Shown here in pieces: positions 17,208 through 25,600 of a stretch of DNA of 45,920 nt. Below the pieces are notes generated by a model. It saw only the letters and a program-made list of their open reading frames with translations. It was not told the DNA's origin and did no database searches. Source of the stretch: Verrucomicrobiia bacterium (GTDB lineage: Bacteria; Verrucomicrobiota; Verrucomicrobiia; Limisphaerales; DSYF01); contig DASTWL010000044.1 in assembly GCA_035765895.1 (NCBI GenBank), forward strand, positions 1-45,920, written 5' to 3'. Made by a program: the position numbers and the translations under genes. Each line of letters begins with the position of its first letter. Positions within the stretch are counted from its first letter, which is position 1.

Positions 17208-17882
17208 ATGAACAAAGCAAAGTCGCGGATCAAGGTATTGCTCGTGGACGACCATCCGGTCGTGCGGCGTGGGTTGGCTGCCTGCTTGAGCCGGCAGGAA
17301 CAAATCGAGCTGGTGGGTGAAGCCGCCGACGGTCGGGAGGCGCTGGAAAAAGCCCGCGCCCTTCAGCCCGACGTGGTGGTTACCGATGTGGAAATGCCCG
17401 TGATGAACGGGGCCGACCTCACCGTGGCGCTGGCGCGCGACGTGCCCGCCGCCCGCGTGCTCGTGCTCTCCATCTACCGCGCGCCCGGCCACGTGCTGCG
17501 CATGGTGCAGGCGGGCGCGGCCGGCTACATGTTCAAGGAATCGCCCGTGGAAGAACTCGTGCGCGGCATCGAACAGGTGGCCAAGGGCGAGCCGTTCTTC
17601 AGCGAAAACGTGGCGCAGATCGCCTTGAACCAGGTCGTGCGCGGCCAGATGTCCGGCGAACAATCACTCACGGTGCGCGAACGGGAGGTGCTCATCCGGA
17701 TTGCCGAGGGCCTGAGCAACAAGGAAATCGCCGACGTGCTGGGCCTCGGTGTGCGCACCGTGGAAACGCACCGCGAACGTGCGATGCGCAAGCTGAACAT
17801 CCACAGCGTGGCGGGGCTGACCAAGTATGCCCTGGCCCAGGGCTGGGTGACGTTGAACGACGGCATGAAGCTGGGCGTATAG
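17208..17882 (+). CDS. NarL/FixJ-type response regulator at the end of a surface-protein operon
   Basis: A 224-residue LuxR-type response regulator with a complete receiver: 'LLVDDHPVV', phospho-Asp in 'VVTDVEMP', Ser in 'VLSIYR', Lys in 'YMFKESP'. Its helix-turn-helix domain has 'LTVREREVLIRIAEGLSNKEIADVLGLGVRTVETHRERAM'. The ATG at 17208 is supported by a GAGGAG Shine-Dalgarno that overlaps the stop of the barrel gene, implying translational coupling. No kinase is nearby. It is a paralogue of the regulator at 12222-12908 in architecture, but the sequences differ widely. Possibly it controls its own surface operon; this is inferred from gene order only. Confidence 0.9.
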   Translation: MNKAKSRIKVLLVDDHPVVRRGLAACLSRQEQIELVGEAADGREALEKARALQPDVVVTDVEMPVMNGADLTVALARDVPAARVLVLSIYRAPGHVLRMVQAGAAGYMFKESPVEELVRGIEQVAKGEPFFSENVAQIALNQVVRGQMSGEQSLTVREREVLIRIAEGLSNKEIADVLGLGVRTVETHRERAMRKLNIHSVAGLTKYALAQGWVTLNDGMKLGV

Positions 17883-17920
17883 GAATTTGCTGGCTGGAGG
17901 AACCGGGGAGCAATCCCCTG

Positions 17921-17944
17921 ACGGCGCGCCTGCGGGCGCGCCGT
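17921..17944 (+). terminator. GC-rich hairpin after the response-regulator gene
   Basis: ACGGCGCGCC (17921-17930) pairs perfectly with GGCGCGCCGT (17935-17944) with a 4-base loop. The following sequence is only weakly T-rich (TTTGCGTTG). It lies between convergent genes and could act in both directions, but the missing U-tract lowers confidence. Confidence 0.45.
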
Positions 17945-17970
17945 TTGCGTTGTGGGCCGGCCGGCGTCAT

Positions 17971-18486
17971 TTACGGGCTGGCAGCTTTCCGGGACGTGGA
18001 TTCCAGTTTGATCCGGGTGGCATTCACGTCCAGCAGCGGACCCAGTTCATACACGTTGGTGTAGCCGTAGGTGTAAAGCGCCACATAGGTCGAGAGATTG
18101 AGCGAGGCCGCCGGGCTTTTGGTCGCGAACGCCCGCGGCGCATTGAGGAAGTTGTTGTTGCAGTAAATGAGAATGCGCCGTCCCTTGTCGGGAATGAGCC
18201 GGGCCAGGCTGTTGACGTTGATGTCGGGGAAACTCAGGTTCACCGCGCCCTTGACGTGCAGCAACTCAAACATCGCGTGACTGCGTGCGTCGAGCACCAG
18301 CGTGTCCGGTTCCCGGCTCATCCGGATGAATTCCGCCTCCGAAACGCGCCGGCTTTCGCGATGTTGCGCCGCCTCATGTGCGAGCTTCAAAAAGCCGGGC
18401 ATGTCGATGTTCGTGTTGACGACGGAATTTTGTGCGGAGAGCAGCAGCGGCGCGCTGAACAGCAGGGCGAGCAGGGGCGTTTTCAT
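17971..18486 (-). CDS. Exported rhodanese-domain protein
   Basis: A 171-residue protein with a signal peptide ('MKTPLLALLFSAPLLLSAQ') and one rhodanese-like domain. The domain shows 'DTLVLDARSHAMFELLHVKGAVNLSFPDI' and an active-site loop 'ILIYCNNNFL' with Cys109, then 'ALYTYGYTNVYELG'. The Cys is present, so persulfide or thiosulfate chemistry in the periplasm is possible, but the loop sequence (CNNNFL) is not that of the known thiosulfate sulfurtransferases. The ATG at 18486 is chosen because it starts the signal peptide; a 12-residue upstream extension has none. It is convergent with the response regulator and diverges from the structured non-coding region. Role unknown. Confidence 0.8.
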   Translation of the reverse strand: MKTPLLALLFSAPLLLSAQNSVVNTNIDMPGFLKLAHEAAQHRESRRVSEAEFIRMSREPDTLVLDARSHAMFELLHVKGAVNLSFPDINVNSLARLIPDKGRRILIYCNNNFLNAPRAFATKSPAASLNLSTYVALYTYGYTNVYELGPLLDVNATRIKLESTSRKAASP

Positions 18487-18621
18487 GCTCCTTGGACGGA
18501 AGCCGGCGGGATTTGCTCCCACCTCAAAGAATCACCGGCTTTGGTGGACTGTGAAGAAACTGTGACCAACGCCCAATAATTCAGGTTTGCCCGCGAACCG
18601 GTTTTGGCGTTTCGTTGACGA

Positions 18622-18909
18622 TGCAGGATCGAGCAAGGTTTAACTCAGTGTGATGCTGGAGTCCAAATCCAGCCAAGCCTCGACTGGCAACTGAGAGCAA
18701 ACTTGGTGGCTTCCAAAACCACCCTCGATCCTGCACCGTTTTACGGGAGGATCATGATCCCAATTGCAGCATACAGCAATTGGAAGTTATTAAGGTTGTT
18801 CACCAAGAGGAAAGCTTTCCTCAAATGCAGATTGCAACCCAGTTGCCGTTTTCACCTAAGACTCGTTTCTGAAAGATTGTGGATAGTTGGTCAATTCTAA
18901 GGTGAAAAC
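18622..18909. ncRNA. Candidate structured non-coding RNA or palindromic island, low GC
   Basis: This is the densest part of a 464-bp gene-free interval (18487-18950) between the rhodanese gene (-) and dnaB (+). A perfect 12-bp stem (TGCAGGATCGAG 18622-18633 / CTCGATCCTGCA 18724-18735) encloses a nested arm and a side hairpin. The nested arm has CAAG/CTTG plus TTT/AAA with one bulge, CTCAGT/ACTGAG (18644-18649/18690-18695), and GCTGGA/TCCAGC (18655-18660/18668-18673). The side hairpin is GTGG/CCAC. Together they resemble a three-way junction. Downstream are palindrome 18749-18760, hairpin 18760-18783 (8-bp stem), 16-bp palindrome 18807-18822, hairpin 18834-18846, and a 10-bp stem 18848-18857/18900-18909. 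GC is 25/60 and 23/60 in 18781-18900, against 34/60 in 19081-19140. No known RNA family is recognised. Strand is unknown. Confidence 0.45.
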
Positions 18910-18950
18910 TTCGACTCGCTTTGTGGTCGTGTTTTAAGTTTCGTTGTCGC

Positions 18951-20408
18951 GTGATTGATTCAGTTGCTGATCAAGGCGGCCCCGCCGTTGACTTGAAGCG
19001 TGCCCGTCGCCGCAAGCAGGCGGCGTTGGATCCGGCCAAGCTGGACCGCCTGCCGCCCCATGCCATCGAGGCGGAGCAGGGCGTGCTGGGATGCTTGTTA
19101 TGGTCGCCCAACGACTGCATGGGCGAGTGTATCACCAAGTTCAAGGGTGATTCCGAGGTGTTCTACGACCTCCGGCATCAGACCATCTACGACGCCATCC
19201 AGGCGATGTATGACAAGCGCGAGGCGGTGGATTTGATCACGCTGCAACAGCGCCTGAAGGACAAGCAGATGCTCGAGCAGGTGGGCGGCCTGGCTTACTT
19301 GTCATCGTTGCAGGACACGGTGCCGTCCGCGGCCAACCTGAGTTACTACCTCGACATCGTGCTCGAAAAGGCGGTGCTGCGGAAGATGATCCGCACCTGC
19401 ACGGACATCGTGGCCCGCGCCTACGAAAACGAGGGCGAGGTGGACACGTTGATGGATGAGGTGGAGCGTGACGTGCTGCGCATCAGCGAATCGCGCATTC
19501 AGGGGGCCACCAGTTCGATGAAGGAGCTGGTCAAGAAGGCCATCACGACAATTGAGGATTTTCACCAACGGCAGGGGATGTTGACGGGCATTTCCACGGG
19601 CTTTGCCGACTTCGACAAGATGACCAGCGGCCTGCACGGGGGCGAGATGGTCGTCATTGCCGCGCGGCCTTCGATGGGCAAAACCTCGCTGGCCATGAAC
19701 ATCGTGGAGCATGTGGTGCTCGAGGAACGGCTGCCCGTCGGCGTGTTCAGCCTGGAAATGACCGCGGAATCGCTGGTGCTGCGCATGTTGTGCTCCCGGT
19801 CCCGCGTCAATCTGCGCAACGTGCGCGAGGGCTTCCTGGCCGAGCGGGATTTCCCGAAGCTTACCGGGGCCGCCGGCAAGATGGCGAGCGCGCCGCTGTT
19901 TATTGACGATTCGGCCGGCCTTTCCATCCTGCAAATGCGGGCGAAGGCGCGCCGCATGCACCAGCAGCACGGCATCAAACTTTTGGTCATTGACTACCTC
20001 CAGTTGCTTCACTCTACTGCGGCGCGAGCAAAGGAAAGCCGGCAGCAGGAAATTGCGGACATCTCGGGTGGCATCAAAGCCTTGGCGAAGGAACTCAACG
20101 TTCCCGTCATTGTGCTGGCCCAGTTGAACCGGGAATTGGAAAAGGACAAAAGCCGCAAGCCCCGGCTGTCGGATTTGCGCGAATCCGGTTCCATTGAACA
20201 GGATGCCGATCTGGTGGGGTTGCTTTACAAGCCCAGCGTGGACGATGAAGAAGGCGGCGGCAGCGGAGATCAAGACTCACGCCCCGTCAACCTCCTCATC
20301 GCCAAGCAACGCAACGGTCCGACCGGCGACGTTAACCTGACGTTCCTCAACTCGATTACACGTTTTGAAAGTGCCGCAAAAGTCAGCGAAGAAGATGTGC
20401 CGGGTTGA
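18951..20408 (+). CDS. dnaB: Replicative DNA helicase DnaB
   Basis: The hexameric 5'-3' helicase of the replication fork. The N-terminal domain carries 'PPHAIEAEQGVLGCLL'. The RecA-like C-terminal domain has Walker A 'ARPSMGKTSLAMN' near residues 237-249, Walker B 'LLVIDYLQLL', and the DnaB motifs 'GVFSLEMTAE' and 'LSDLRESGSIEQDAD'. The 5' end is uncertain: GTG 18951 is used here (485 residues), while TTG 18921 would add ten residues, and neither has a good Shine-Dalgarno. The true start could also be inside the Arg/Lys-rich leader. The 3' end overlaps bamA by 14 bp. The structured non-coding region ends about 40 bp upstream. Function is secure, start is not. Confidence 0.95.
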   Translation: MIDSVADQGGPAVDLKRARRRKQAALDPAKLDRLPPHAIEAEQGVLGCLLWSPNDCMGECITKFKGDSEVFYDLRHQTIYDAIQAMYDKREAVDLITLQQRLKDKQMLEQVGGLAYLSSLQDTVPSAANLSYYLDIVLEKAVLRKMIRTCTDIVARAYENEGEVDTLMDEVERDVLRISESRIQGATSSMKELVKKAITTIEDFHQRQGMLTGISTGFADFDKMTSGLHGGEMVVIAARPSMGKTSLAMNIVEHVVLEERLPVGVFSLEMTAESLVLRMLCSRSRVNLRNVREGFLAERDFPKLTGAAGKMASAPLFIDDSAGLSILQMRAKARRMHQQHGIKLLVIDYLQLLHSTAARAKESRQQEIADISGGIKALAKELNVPVIVLAQLNRELEKDKSRKPRLSDLRESGSIEQDADLVGLLYKPSVDDEEGGGSGDQDSRPVNLLIAKQRNGPTGDVNLTFLNSITRFESAAKVSEEDVPG

Positions 20409-22788
20409 GCAACCGGCGGTGTCCGCCTGCCGCTGGCTCATTGCGCTGTTGGGGTTGCTGTTCTTCACCGCCGCGGCCCTTGCCCAGCTTGACCCCGTCA
20501 AGGTGGCCAGCATCGAAATCAAGCCCGTCGGCCCGGCCACCGTCAGCGACGAGTTGATTCGCGCCAACATCCGCGTCAAGGTCGGCGATCCTTACATCCG
20601 CCTCAACGTGGATGATGACATTAAGAACCTCTACGCCACCGGCCTTTTCTATAACATCCGCGTGGCCGAGGAAAACACCGCCGACGGCGTGGCGCTGACT
20701 TACCTTGTGCAGGCCAAGCCGCGGCTCACCGATATCCGCTTTCAGGGCAACCACAAGTATGACGACGCCAAGCTGAAGAAGAAAATCACCTCGCGGGTGG
20801 GCGACCCGCTGGATGAGCGGAAGCTGTTCACCGACAGCCAGGACATCCAGAAGATGTATGAAAAGGCCGGCTACCCCGGCACCGAGGTGAAATACGTCCT
20901 GAACATCGAGGAGGCCGCCGGCCGCGGCACCGTGACGTTTGACATCAAGGAAAGTCCGAAGGTCAAAATCCGCGAGGTGGATTTCGTGGGGGCGACGGCC
21001 TTTCCGCAAGGCAAACTGCGCAAGGTGATCAAGACCCGCAAACGCTGGTTCCTCTCGTGGATCACCGGCAGCGGCGTTTACAAAGCCGACCAGTTTGATG
21101 AGGACCGGGACCGGCTGACGCAGTTTTATCGCCAGCACGGCTACCTCGACTTTGAAATCAAGGACGTGCAACTGGAACGGCCAACGCCGCGGACGATGGT
21201 CGTCAAGATCAGCGTTTACGAGGGCACGCCCTACAAGGTGGGCGCGGTGACGTTTCAGGGCGCGCCGATGTTTCCCACCAACAGCGTGGACAAAATGCTC
21301 CTCAAGCCCGGGGCTGTCTTCAATCCCGACAATCTCGGCAAGGACATCCAGCGCGTCGAGGATTTCTACGGCGCGAAGGGTTACATCGACGTGAACAGCT
21401 CGTCCGGCAACCTGCGCGTGGCAAAAATCCCCAACACCGAAAAGGGGACAATGGACCTGCGCTACAACGTGGACGAGGGGCAGAAGTCTTACATTGAGAA
21501 GATTGAAATCCGCGGCAACACCAAGACCAAGGATCGCGTGATCCGGCGCGAACTGGCGGTGGCGCCCGGCGAAGTGTTCGACATGGTGCGCGTAAACATC
21601 AGCAAGCAGCGCCTGGAGAACCTGCAATACTTCGACAAGGTGGACACGCGACCGGAGCCCACCGACATCCCGAATCGCAAAAACCTCGTCATCGGCGTCG
21701 AGGAAAAGAACACGGGCAATCTGTCTGTGGGGGCCGGGTTTAGTTCGGTGGATTCCATCGTCGGCTTTGCGGAATTCAGCCAGGGCAATTTTGACATTGC
21801 GAATCCGCCGCTGTTTACGGGCGCGGGCCAGAAATTCCGGCTGCGCGTCCAGTTGGGCACGCAGCGGCAGGATTACTTGATGTCGTTCGTCGAACCTTGG
21901 TTCCTGGGCCGCAAATTGTCGTTGGGCGTGGATCTTTACCGCCGCGAGCTGAACTATCAAAGCTTGGAGAGCCTTTACGATGAGGAACGGACGGGCACGC
22001 GGCTCAGCCTGACGCGGGCGTTGGGCAGCGACTTTCTCATTGGCAGCCTGAGCTACACCATTGAAGACGCGGGCATCGTCAACGTATCCACCAATGCCCC
22101 GGCGTCGATCACTTCCGAGTCGGGCCATTCCCTGTTGTCGAAAGTGGGCCTGTCGCTGGCGTATGACACACGCAACAACACCATGCTGCCGGACCGGGGC
22201 CAGCGCACGGAGCTTTCGACTGAATTCACCGGCGGGCCGTTCGGTGGCGACAAGGAGTTTTACAAGCTGGAAGTCAAGAGCGCGTGGTATTTCAAGGGGC
22301 TCTTCACCGGTCACGTGCTGGAATTATTCGGCCGTGCCGGCGTGGCGGACAGCCTCAAGGGCAACGAAGACGTGCCGTTCTACGAACGCTATTACTTGGG
22401 CGGCCTCTATTCCCTGCGCGGTTACCGGTATCGCGAAATCGGCCCGCGCGAGCAGTTGCTCGACGGCAGCAGCAGCGAGCCCATCGGCGGTGACACCTAC
22501 TGGTTCGCCTCGGCTGAATACAGCATTCCCATCATTGAACGTTTGCGCTTCGCGGTGTTCTATGACATCGGCATGGTTTATCCCGGCTCATTCAGTCTTT
22601 CGCCCGATCCGTCGCGCGGCCCCGGTTTTGACACCGGCAGCTACGCGGACAACTGGGGCATTGGCCTGCGCCTGAACCTGCCCATCGGTCCGCTCCGGCT
22701 GGACTACGGCATCCCCATCACCTCGCCGCCGGGCGTCAGCTCCAGCGGGCGCTTTCAGTTTGGAGTCGGCTACACCCGCGAATTTTGA
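20395..22788 (+). CDS. bamA: Outer-membrane protein assembly factor BamA
   Basis: BamA (Omp85) is the core of the machinery that folds beta-barrel proteins into the outer membrane. The ATG at 20395 gives a signal peptide ('WLIALLGLLFFTAAALAQ') and a 797-residue precursor. An in-frame TTG at 20365 would add ten residues. The periplasmic part has five POTRA-like units, with recurring patterns such as 'ITDIRFQGNHKYDDAKLKKKI'-type strands and 'IEKIEIRGNTKTKDRVIRREL'. The barrel starts around 'GNLSVGAGFSSVDSIVG', contains 'GGLYSLRGYRYREIGP' (the VRGF/Y-like loop), and ends '...GVGYTREF' with the terminal Phe. It is fused by overlap to dnaB and followed after 12 bp by ompH. Confidence 0.95.
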   Translation: MCRVEQPAVSACRWLIALLGLLFFTAAALAQLDPVKVASIEIKPVGPATVSDELIRANIRVKVGDPYIRLNVDDDIKNLYATGLFYNIRVAEENTADGVALTYLVQAKPRLTDIRFQGNHKYDDAKLKKKITSRVGDPLDERKLFTDSQDIQKMYEKAGYPGTEVKYVLNIEEAAGRGTVTFDIKESPKVKIREVDFVGATAFPQGKLRKVIKTRKRWFLSWITGSGVYKADQFDEDRDRLTQFYRQHGYLDFEIKDVQLERPTPRTMVVKISVYEGTPYKVGAVTFQGAPMFPTNSVDKMLLKPGAVFNPDNLGKDIQRVEDFYGAKGYIDVNSSSGNLRVAKIPNTEKGTMDLRYNVDEGQKSYIEKIEIRGNTKTKDRVIRRELAVAPGEVFDMVRVNISKQRLENLQYFDKVDTRPEPTDIPNRKNLVIGVEEKNTGNLSVGAGFSSVDSIVGFAEFSQGNFDIANPPLFTGAGQKFRLRVQLGTQRQDYLMSFVEPWFLGRKLSLGVDLYRRELNYQSLESLYDEERTGTRLSLTRALGSDFLIGSLSYTIEDAGIVNVSTNAPASITSESGHSLLSKVGLSLAYDTRNNTMLPDRGQRTELSTEFTGGPFGGDKEFYKLEVKSAWYFKGLFTGHVLELFGRAGVADSLKGNEDVPFYERYYLGGLYSLRGYRYREIGPREQLLDGSSSEPIGGDTYWFASAEYSIPIIERLRFAVFYDIGMVYPGSFSLSPDPSRGPGFDTGSYADNWGIGLRLNLPIGPLRLDYGIPITSPPGVSSSGRFQFGVGYTREF

Positions 22789-22800
22789 TTCCCTTTCCGT

Positions 22801-23424
22801 ATGAAACGAACAGTGAAGATCATTGCGTTAACCTGTGCTGTGGGATTGCTGCTGGCGGCTGCTCCGGCGTATGCGGACGGCCAGATTGCCACGGTGGACC
22901 TGAAGAAACTTTTTGATGGTTACTGGAAGACCAAGCAGGCCGATGCGGCGCTGAAGGCGCGGGGAGCTGACTTGGAAAAGGAGTTCAAGGGCATGATGGC
23001 CGATTACGACAAGGCCACGGATGCCTACAAGGCGCTGATGGCGGCCTCCACAGACCAGGCCATGTCCGAAGCCGAACGGGACAAGAAAAAGCACGAGGCA
23101 GAGGACAAGCTGCGGGATCTGAACGACCAGAAGGAGAACATGGCCAAGTTCAAAGCCCAGGCCAACTCGACCATCGACGAACAGCGGCGCCGGATGCGCG
23201 ACAACATTCTGGCCGAAATCCGCAAGGCGGTGGATAGCAAGTCCAAGTCGGCGGGCTACTCCCTGGTGATTGACGTTGCCGCGGAAACCGTCAACAACAC
23301 GCCGGTGGTCCTGTTCAACAAGGGAGACAACGACATCACCGACGGGATTCTCTCCCAGCTCAATGCCAGCGCACCGCCGGAGGCCAGCAAGCCGGCGGAC
23401 GACGCGGCTGCGCCCAAAAAATAG
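22801..23424 (+). CDS. OmpH/Skp-family periplasmic chaperone
   Basis: A 207-residue exported protein with signal peptide 'IIALTCAVGLLLAAAPAYA' followed by 'DGQIATVDLKKLFDGYWKTKQAD', the family's N-terminal strand and helix. A long charged coiled coil follows ('AERDKKKHEAEDKLRDLNDQKENMAKFKAQ'), then the strand segment 'GYSLVIDVAAETVNNTPVVLFN'. Skp-type trimers hold unfolded outer-membrane proteins on their way to BamA, and the gene is 12 bp after bamA. A Pro/Ala/Lys-rich tail extends past the usual end. The downstream lpxD found in many genomes is absent; a convergent reductase follows. Confidence 0.9.
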   Translation: MKRTVKIIALTCAVGLLLAAAPAYADGQIATVDLKKLFDGYWKTKQADAALKARGADLEKEFKGMMADYDKATDAYKALMAASTDQAMSEAERDKKKHEAEDKLRDLNDQKENMAKFKAQANSTIDEQRRRMRDNILAEIRKAVDSKSKSAGYSLVIDVAAETVNNTPVVLFNKGDNDITDGILSQLNASAPPEASKPADDAAAPKK

Positions 23425-23458
23425 GCGGGCTTTTTCAGCTTCGGCCCTTGCGGCCAGC

Positions 23459-23490
23459 CTCAGCCAGAGCGTCAGCTCTGGCTGAGTCGT
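23459..23490. terminator. Perfect 12-bp hairpin between convergent genes
   Basis: CTCAGCCAGAGC (23459-23470) and GCTCTGGCTGAG (23475-23486) form a perfect stem with a 4-base loop, followed by TCGTTTT on the plus strand. It lies 34 bp after ompH. The convergent reductase stop codon (23472) is inside it, so the reductase C-terminus is encoded by half the hairpin. It could terminate ompH transcription. Confidence 0.6.
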
Positions 23491-24653
23491 TTTACGGGCT
23501 TCTCGTAAAACAGCTCATGCGCCTCGGCGAGGACGTCTGGAATGCGCGTTGCGAATGGGCTGTTCTGCAAACAGGCGGTTAGATTCGTTTCGCGCACGCG
23601 TGCCGCATTTTCGCCCGGAAACCAATGATCCGCCTGGCCCAGCAGGTTGTAGCGCATTTTTGCCCAGTTCACGATGCCGATGGATTTGGCGTAGGTCCAC
23701 AGGCGGATGATTTCAAGGACGTTGATCTGGTTGGGCACCACATCATGATTGGGAATGCCCTTGAACCAGCTGGCGCACCAGTCCCGGCCCAGTTGCCTCT
23801 CCATTTCCGCGCGCAAGCGCGCTTCGATGGGGGCGATGACTTCCGCGGCCCGCTCATAATGTTCGAGCGCGCGGATGTGTTCGTCGAAATCGCCCGGCCG
23901 TGCCGCGCCAATGCTGAGCGTGTGCACCTCCGGTCGTGCCAGGCAGTAGAGGTCGTTGAACTGCATGGGGGACAGCGGCGCGCACAGCTCGACCAGTTTG
24001 GCCGGCGGTTCATACAGTTTGCCCCCCTTGTCGTTTGGGCTGATGATGAACACGCCCATGTCGCGGGCCCGGGCGGCTTGCACCGCCGGCCAGTTCAGGT
24101 CGTTCACGAAATACCAGTGCAGGTTCACGTAATCGAACTCGTCGGACTCGACCGCGGCCAGGATCACGTCCGTATTGGCGTGCGTCGAAAACCCGATGAA
24201 CCGGGCCCGGCCTTCGCGCTGAATCTGCCGGGCCATGTCCAGGCAGCCGCCCTTTTTCAACGACCAGTCCAGCAGTTCGCGGTTGTTGATGCCGTGCAAC
24301 GACAACAAATCGACATGCTCCACGCGGAGGTAGGCGAGGGATTGATTGAATGTTTCGTAAAAGTCCCGGGCGTTGGCCTGCGGTGCAACCTTGGTCTGAA
24401 GAATGAGCTTTTCACGCGGCAGGCGGGGCAGAATCCGACCCAGCTGCATTTCCGAAGTGCCGTAGCCACGGGCCGTTTCAATGTGATTGATGCCCAGCTC
24501 CAGCGCGCGTTCCACGGTGGCCTCCAGATTGGCCTGGTTGTCCGCCGGGATGTCCGCCGGCGAAACATCCTGCCATTTGAACTGGTAACGCATTCCGCCA
24601 CACGTCAACACCGGCATGGCCAGTCCGGTCCTTCCAAAACGGCGATAATTCAT
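23472..24653 (-). CDS. Aldo/keto reductase with a cysteine-depleted C-terminal domain
   Basis: A 393-residue aldo/keto reductase. The N-terminal barrel has '[23 protein letters not shown]', '[16 protein letters not shown]' (catalytic Tyr; the usual Asp is Glu), 'LILQTKVAP' (Lys) and '[10 protein letters not shown]' (His). The extra ~110-residue C-terminal segment ('[28 protein letters not shown]...') resembles the ferredoxin-like tail of Fe-S aldo/keto reductases in length and helix pattern. It keeps only one Cys instead of the usual CxxC clusters. It may have lost the cluster. Start ATG 24653 matches the family N-terminus; the frame upstream has none. Substrate unknown. It diverges from the coiled-coil gene. 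Confidence 0.85.
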   Translation of the reverse strand: MNYRRFGRTGLAMPVLTCGGMRYQFKWQDVSPADIPADNQANLEATVERALELGINHIETARGYGTSEMQLGRILPRLPREKLILQTKVAPQANARDFYETFNQSLAYLRVEHVDLLSLHGINNRELLDWSLKKGGCLDMARQIQREGRARFIGFSTHANTDVILAAVESDEFDYVNLHWYFVNDLNWPAVQAARARDMGVFIISPNDKGGKLYEPPAKLVELCAPLSPMQFNDLYCLARPEVHTLSIGAARPGDFDEHIRALEHYERAAEVIAPIEARLRAEMERQLGRDWCASWFKGIPNHDVVPNQINVLEIIRLWTYAKSIGIVNWAKMRYNLLGQADHWFPGENAARVRETNLTACLQNSPFATRIPDVLAEAHELFYEKPVKRLSQS

Positions 24654-24774
24654 GGCCGGCAATATGCACAAGTTGGCGCGCCGGGCAAATCCGGGACACC
24701 AAATTTGCACGGAGCGCGCCCTGGCCGGGTGTGTTTCCTCAATCACTCTCAGGCGCGCCGGCTTGAAAGTGGCG

Positions 24775-24803
24775 TTGACACCCCCATGGCTGCGGACTAC
24801 GCT
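24775..24803 (+). promoter_or_regulatory. Sigma70-like promoter of the coiled-coil gene
   Basis: TTGACA (24775-24780) and TACGCT (24798-24803) are separated by 17 bp. The -35 is a perfect match; the -10 fits three to four positions. Transcription would begin about 24810, 20 to 25 nt before the start at 24833. Confidence 0.55.
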
Positions 24804-24832
24804 CCCACCGGTTTTCAACAATTCAGCACACC

Positions 24833-25591
24833 ATGTTGATTCGCATTAGTCTAATTGTCGCCATCGTGGCCGGTTTGGCCGTTGCGGTCGTCAATTTCGT
24901 CCAGGTTAAAGAGGTCATCACCACCACACGTGAGACGCTCAACACCACCAGCAATCAACTGGTCACCACCACGGCGAATCTCCGGACCACCACCAAGGAG
25001 CGCGATGGTCTCAAGTCCGAGCTGGCCGTGACCAAGGACAAGCTCAAGACCACCGAAGAAGCGCGTGACACGGCCTTGGCCGACGCGGAGACGAATCGCA
25101 AGAAGGCGGTGGACTTGACTGCCCGGCTCGATAAAACCACGAAGGAACGCGATGATGCGCAGGCGAATTTGGCGCAGTGGAAAGTTTTGGGAATTCCCGT
25201 GGACCAGATCAAGGTCATGATCGCTGAATTGAACCAGACCAAGGAAGCGGTTGAAGTCGCCAAGGAGGAAAACAAAATCCTCTCGACCAAGGTCAAGAAC
25301 CTCGAAAACGATCTCGCCTACTACCGCGATCCCGATTATCGCGTCCATCTGCCCGAAGGCTTGAAGGGCAAGGTGCTGGTTTCCGATCCCAAGTGGGACT
25401 TCGTGGTGCTGAACATCGGTCAGGATCAGGGCGTGCTGGATCGGGGTGAGCTGCTCATCAACCGCGACGGCAAACTGGTTGCCAAGGTGCGTGTGCTGCG
25501 CGTGGAAAAGGACCGTTGTATCGCCAACCTGGTTCCGGGCTGGAAACTGGGCGAGGTCATAGAGGGCGATTCCGCGATTCCGGCCTTCTAA
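24833..25591 (+). CDS. Membrane-anchored coiled-coil protein with C-terminal beta domain
   Basis: A 252-residue protein of unrecognised function. An N-terminal membrane helix ('[19 protein letters not shown]') is followed by a Thr/Lys-rich coiled coil (about 28-155, with repeats such as '[20 protein letters not shown]'). A compact beta domain then follows ('[45 protein letters not shown]') that resembles the C-terminal strands of FlgT/MreC-like periplasmic proteins. The expected topology is inside-anchored with the coiled coil and beta domain in the periplasm. It has its own promoter and is followed after 9 bp by a 52-residue lipoprotein gene, suggesting a two-gene envelope unit. Confidence 0.75.
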   Translation: MLIRISLIVAIVAGLAVAVVNFVQVKEVITTTRETLNTTSNQLVTTTANLRTTTKERDGLKSELAVTKDKLKTTEEARDTALADAETNRKKAVDLTARLDKTTKERDDAQANLAQWKVLGIPVDQIKVMIAELNQTKEAVEVAKEENKILSTKVKNLENDLAYYRDPDYRVHLPEGLKGKVLVSDPKWDFVVLNIGQDQGVLDRGELLINRDGKLVAKVRVLRVEKDRCIANLVPGWKLGEVIEGDSAIPAF

Positions 25592-25600
25592 GTTCAATTC

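Noticed and set aside
18638-18644. An attC-like core site (RYYYAAC form) hinting at an integron cassette.
   Set aside because: No matching GTTRRRY partner at the expected distance and no integrase gene.
18878-18886. A near-match to a DnaA box (TGTGGATAG, one mismatch) in a low-GC, palindrome-rich region beside dnaB, suggesting an origin.
   Set aside because: Only one box was found, no dnaA or dnaN is adjacent, and origins normally show a cluster. GC skew of the whole replicon would be needed to revive it.
18703-18900. A 65-codon open frame in the structured non-coding region.
   Set aside because: No ribosome-binding site, no motif, and it crosses several perfect stems and palindromes that explain the sequence better as structure.
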